Assembly (NCBI RefSeq): GCF_932526225.1
Contig: NC_064038.1
Location: 12,585,070 to 12,649,069 of the forward strand
Length of the DNA: 64,000 nt
Source of the DNA: Nematostella vectensis
Taxonomy: Eukaryota; Cnidaria; Anthozoa; Actiniaria; Edwardsiidae
Direction of reading: 5' to 3'
The notes under the pieces were generated by a model. The model had not been told where the DNA came from, did no database searches, and saw only the letters and a program-made list of their open reading frames with translations. A program made the translations under genes and the position numbers. Shown piece by piece: positions 63,701 through 64,000 of the stretch (the first letter of the stretch is position 1; the number at the start of each line of letters is the position of its first letter).

Positions 63701-64000
63701 GAGTCACACAAAGTATCCATTTCCATCAGCTAATTCAAGCAAGTAATTATCAAATATTGTCAAAAACATAGAACCTCTGTATTATTTATTTATAAACAAA
63801 AACAAAGGAATGGTCGATCGACACTCTTTAAGGTACCTTACTAACAAAATTACCCGTGTTTTCAGGTTTTGGCTATGTCGGCCCCAGCACTTGCCGAAAG
63901 GTACAGGAATAATCTCATCCATTTTTTTCTATCATTTTGACAATGTACTGAATAACGTTTTATCATTGTAGAGAACAAAAGGATCTCCAGTCATTCTGTG
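62219..64000 (+). CDS. Coiled-coil protein, unknown family (3' truncated by window)
   Basis: Nine GT-AG exons in consistent phase: 62219-62273, 62513-62532, 62607-62672, 62743-62786, 62984-63032, 63340-63374, 63451-63502, 63866-63900 and 63972 to the window end. They encode about 125 residues so far. The start MSQNNRRNRGPTPTGSTK is basic and probably disordered. From ALDYASHAIRSLNKELRKLG on, the sequence has heptad-like Leu/Ile/Val spacing with many Glu, Lys, Asn and Gln, as in a coiled coil. RVFVRHLLNGLLEKVLAMSA may be a separate helix pair. Exons are very short (20-66 bases) with a 20-base micro-exon. I do not recognise the family. The exon calls rest on splice-site and phase agreement rather than on homology. 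Confidence 0.72.
63210..63301. repeat. Palindromic MITE-like hairpin
   Basis: ACCCTGGGTACCAGAGGCTC and onward (63210-63243) pairs with the mirror sequence at 63268-63301 over 34 bases with about four mismatches, around a 24-base loop. It lies in the intron between exons 5 and 6 of the coiled-coil gene. Confidence 0.82.
63535..63700. repeat. (ACAG)n microsatellite
   Basis: About 40 ACAG units with some GGCAGACA variants in the middle, starting about 30 bases after the exon 7 donor of the coiled-coil gene. Confidence 0.96.

Noticed and set aside
63418-63726. Cys/Leu/Ser/Val repeat protein on the minus strand
   Set aside because: Translation of the ACAG microsatellite.

Overview
The window is animal nuclear DNA with intron-rich genes, GT-AG splicing, many small inverted-repeat transposons, CR1/L2-type LINE debris and microsatellites. 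Gene content and architecture suggest a cnidarian, most likely a sea anemone of the Nematostella type. This is an inference from protein similarity and repeat style; no database search was possible. All exon borders below come from reading splice sites by eye and checking that reading phase is kept across every junction.

Layout. (1) 1437-6135, minus: a synaptotagmin-like membrane protein with two C2 domains that appear unable to bind calcium; its first exon was not found. (2) 6.2-12.4 kb: no convincing gene. (3) 12477-13727, plus: an intronless 416-residue protein with a C-terminal glycine zipper and no family I can name, followed by two satellite arrays (59-bp units; 166-bp higher-order units). 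(4) 18551-22629, minus: a complete six-exon DTWD2 (tRNA aminocarboxypropyl-transferase) gene. (5) 22973-52261, plus: a complete 41-exon DmX-like/Rabconnectin-3 alpha gene (about 3203 residues), the V-ATPase assembly factor. It shares a 343-bp divergent promoter with DTWD2. (6) 52.9-56.4 kb: a TA-flanked MITE and a decayed CR1-like LINE. (7) 56725-61414, minus: a complete seven-exon JmjC oxygenase (502 residues) with a signal-like N-terminus and a C-terminal KEEL, so probably in the ER lumen. (8) 62219 to the window end, plus: the first nine exons of a small coiled-coil protein, divergent from the JmjC gene.

The most unusual signal is in the DmX-like gene. At least ten of its exon borders (usually the exon 3' end with its 5' splice site, once a 3' splice site, once the stop-codon region) recur as extra copies in the neighbouring intron or UTR. 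Some copies form minisatellites with many perfect donor sites, and one such array has been split by a LINE insertion. The JmjC gene shows one similar case. The same gene also carries a 66-bp coding minisatellite that adds a run of 22-residue repeats to the protein. Functionally, V-ATPase assembly, tRNA modification, ER protein hydroxylation and membrane trafficking are housekeeping jobs with no operon-like link; the only regulatory coupling visible is the two head-to-head gene pairs.
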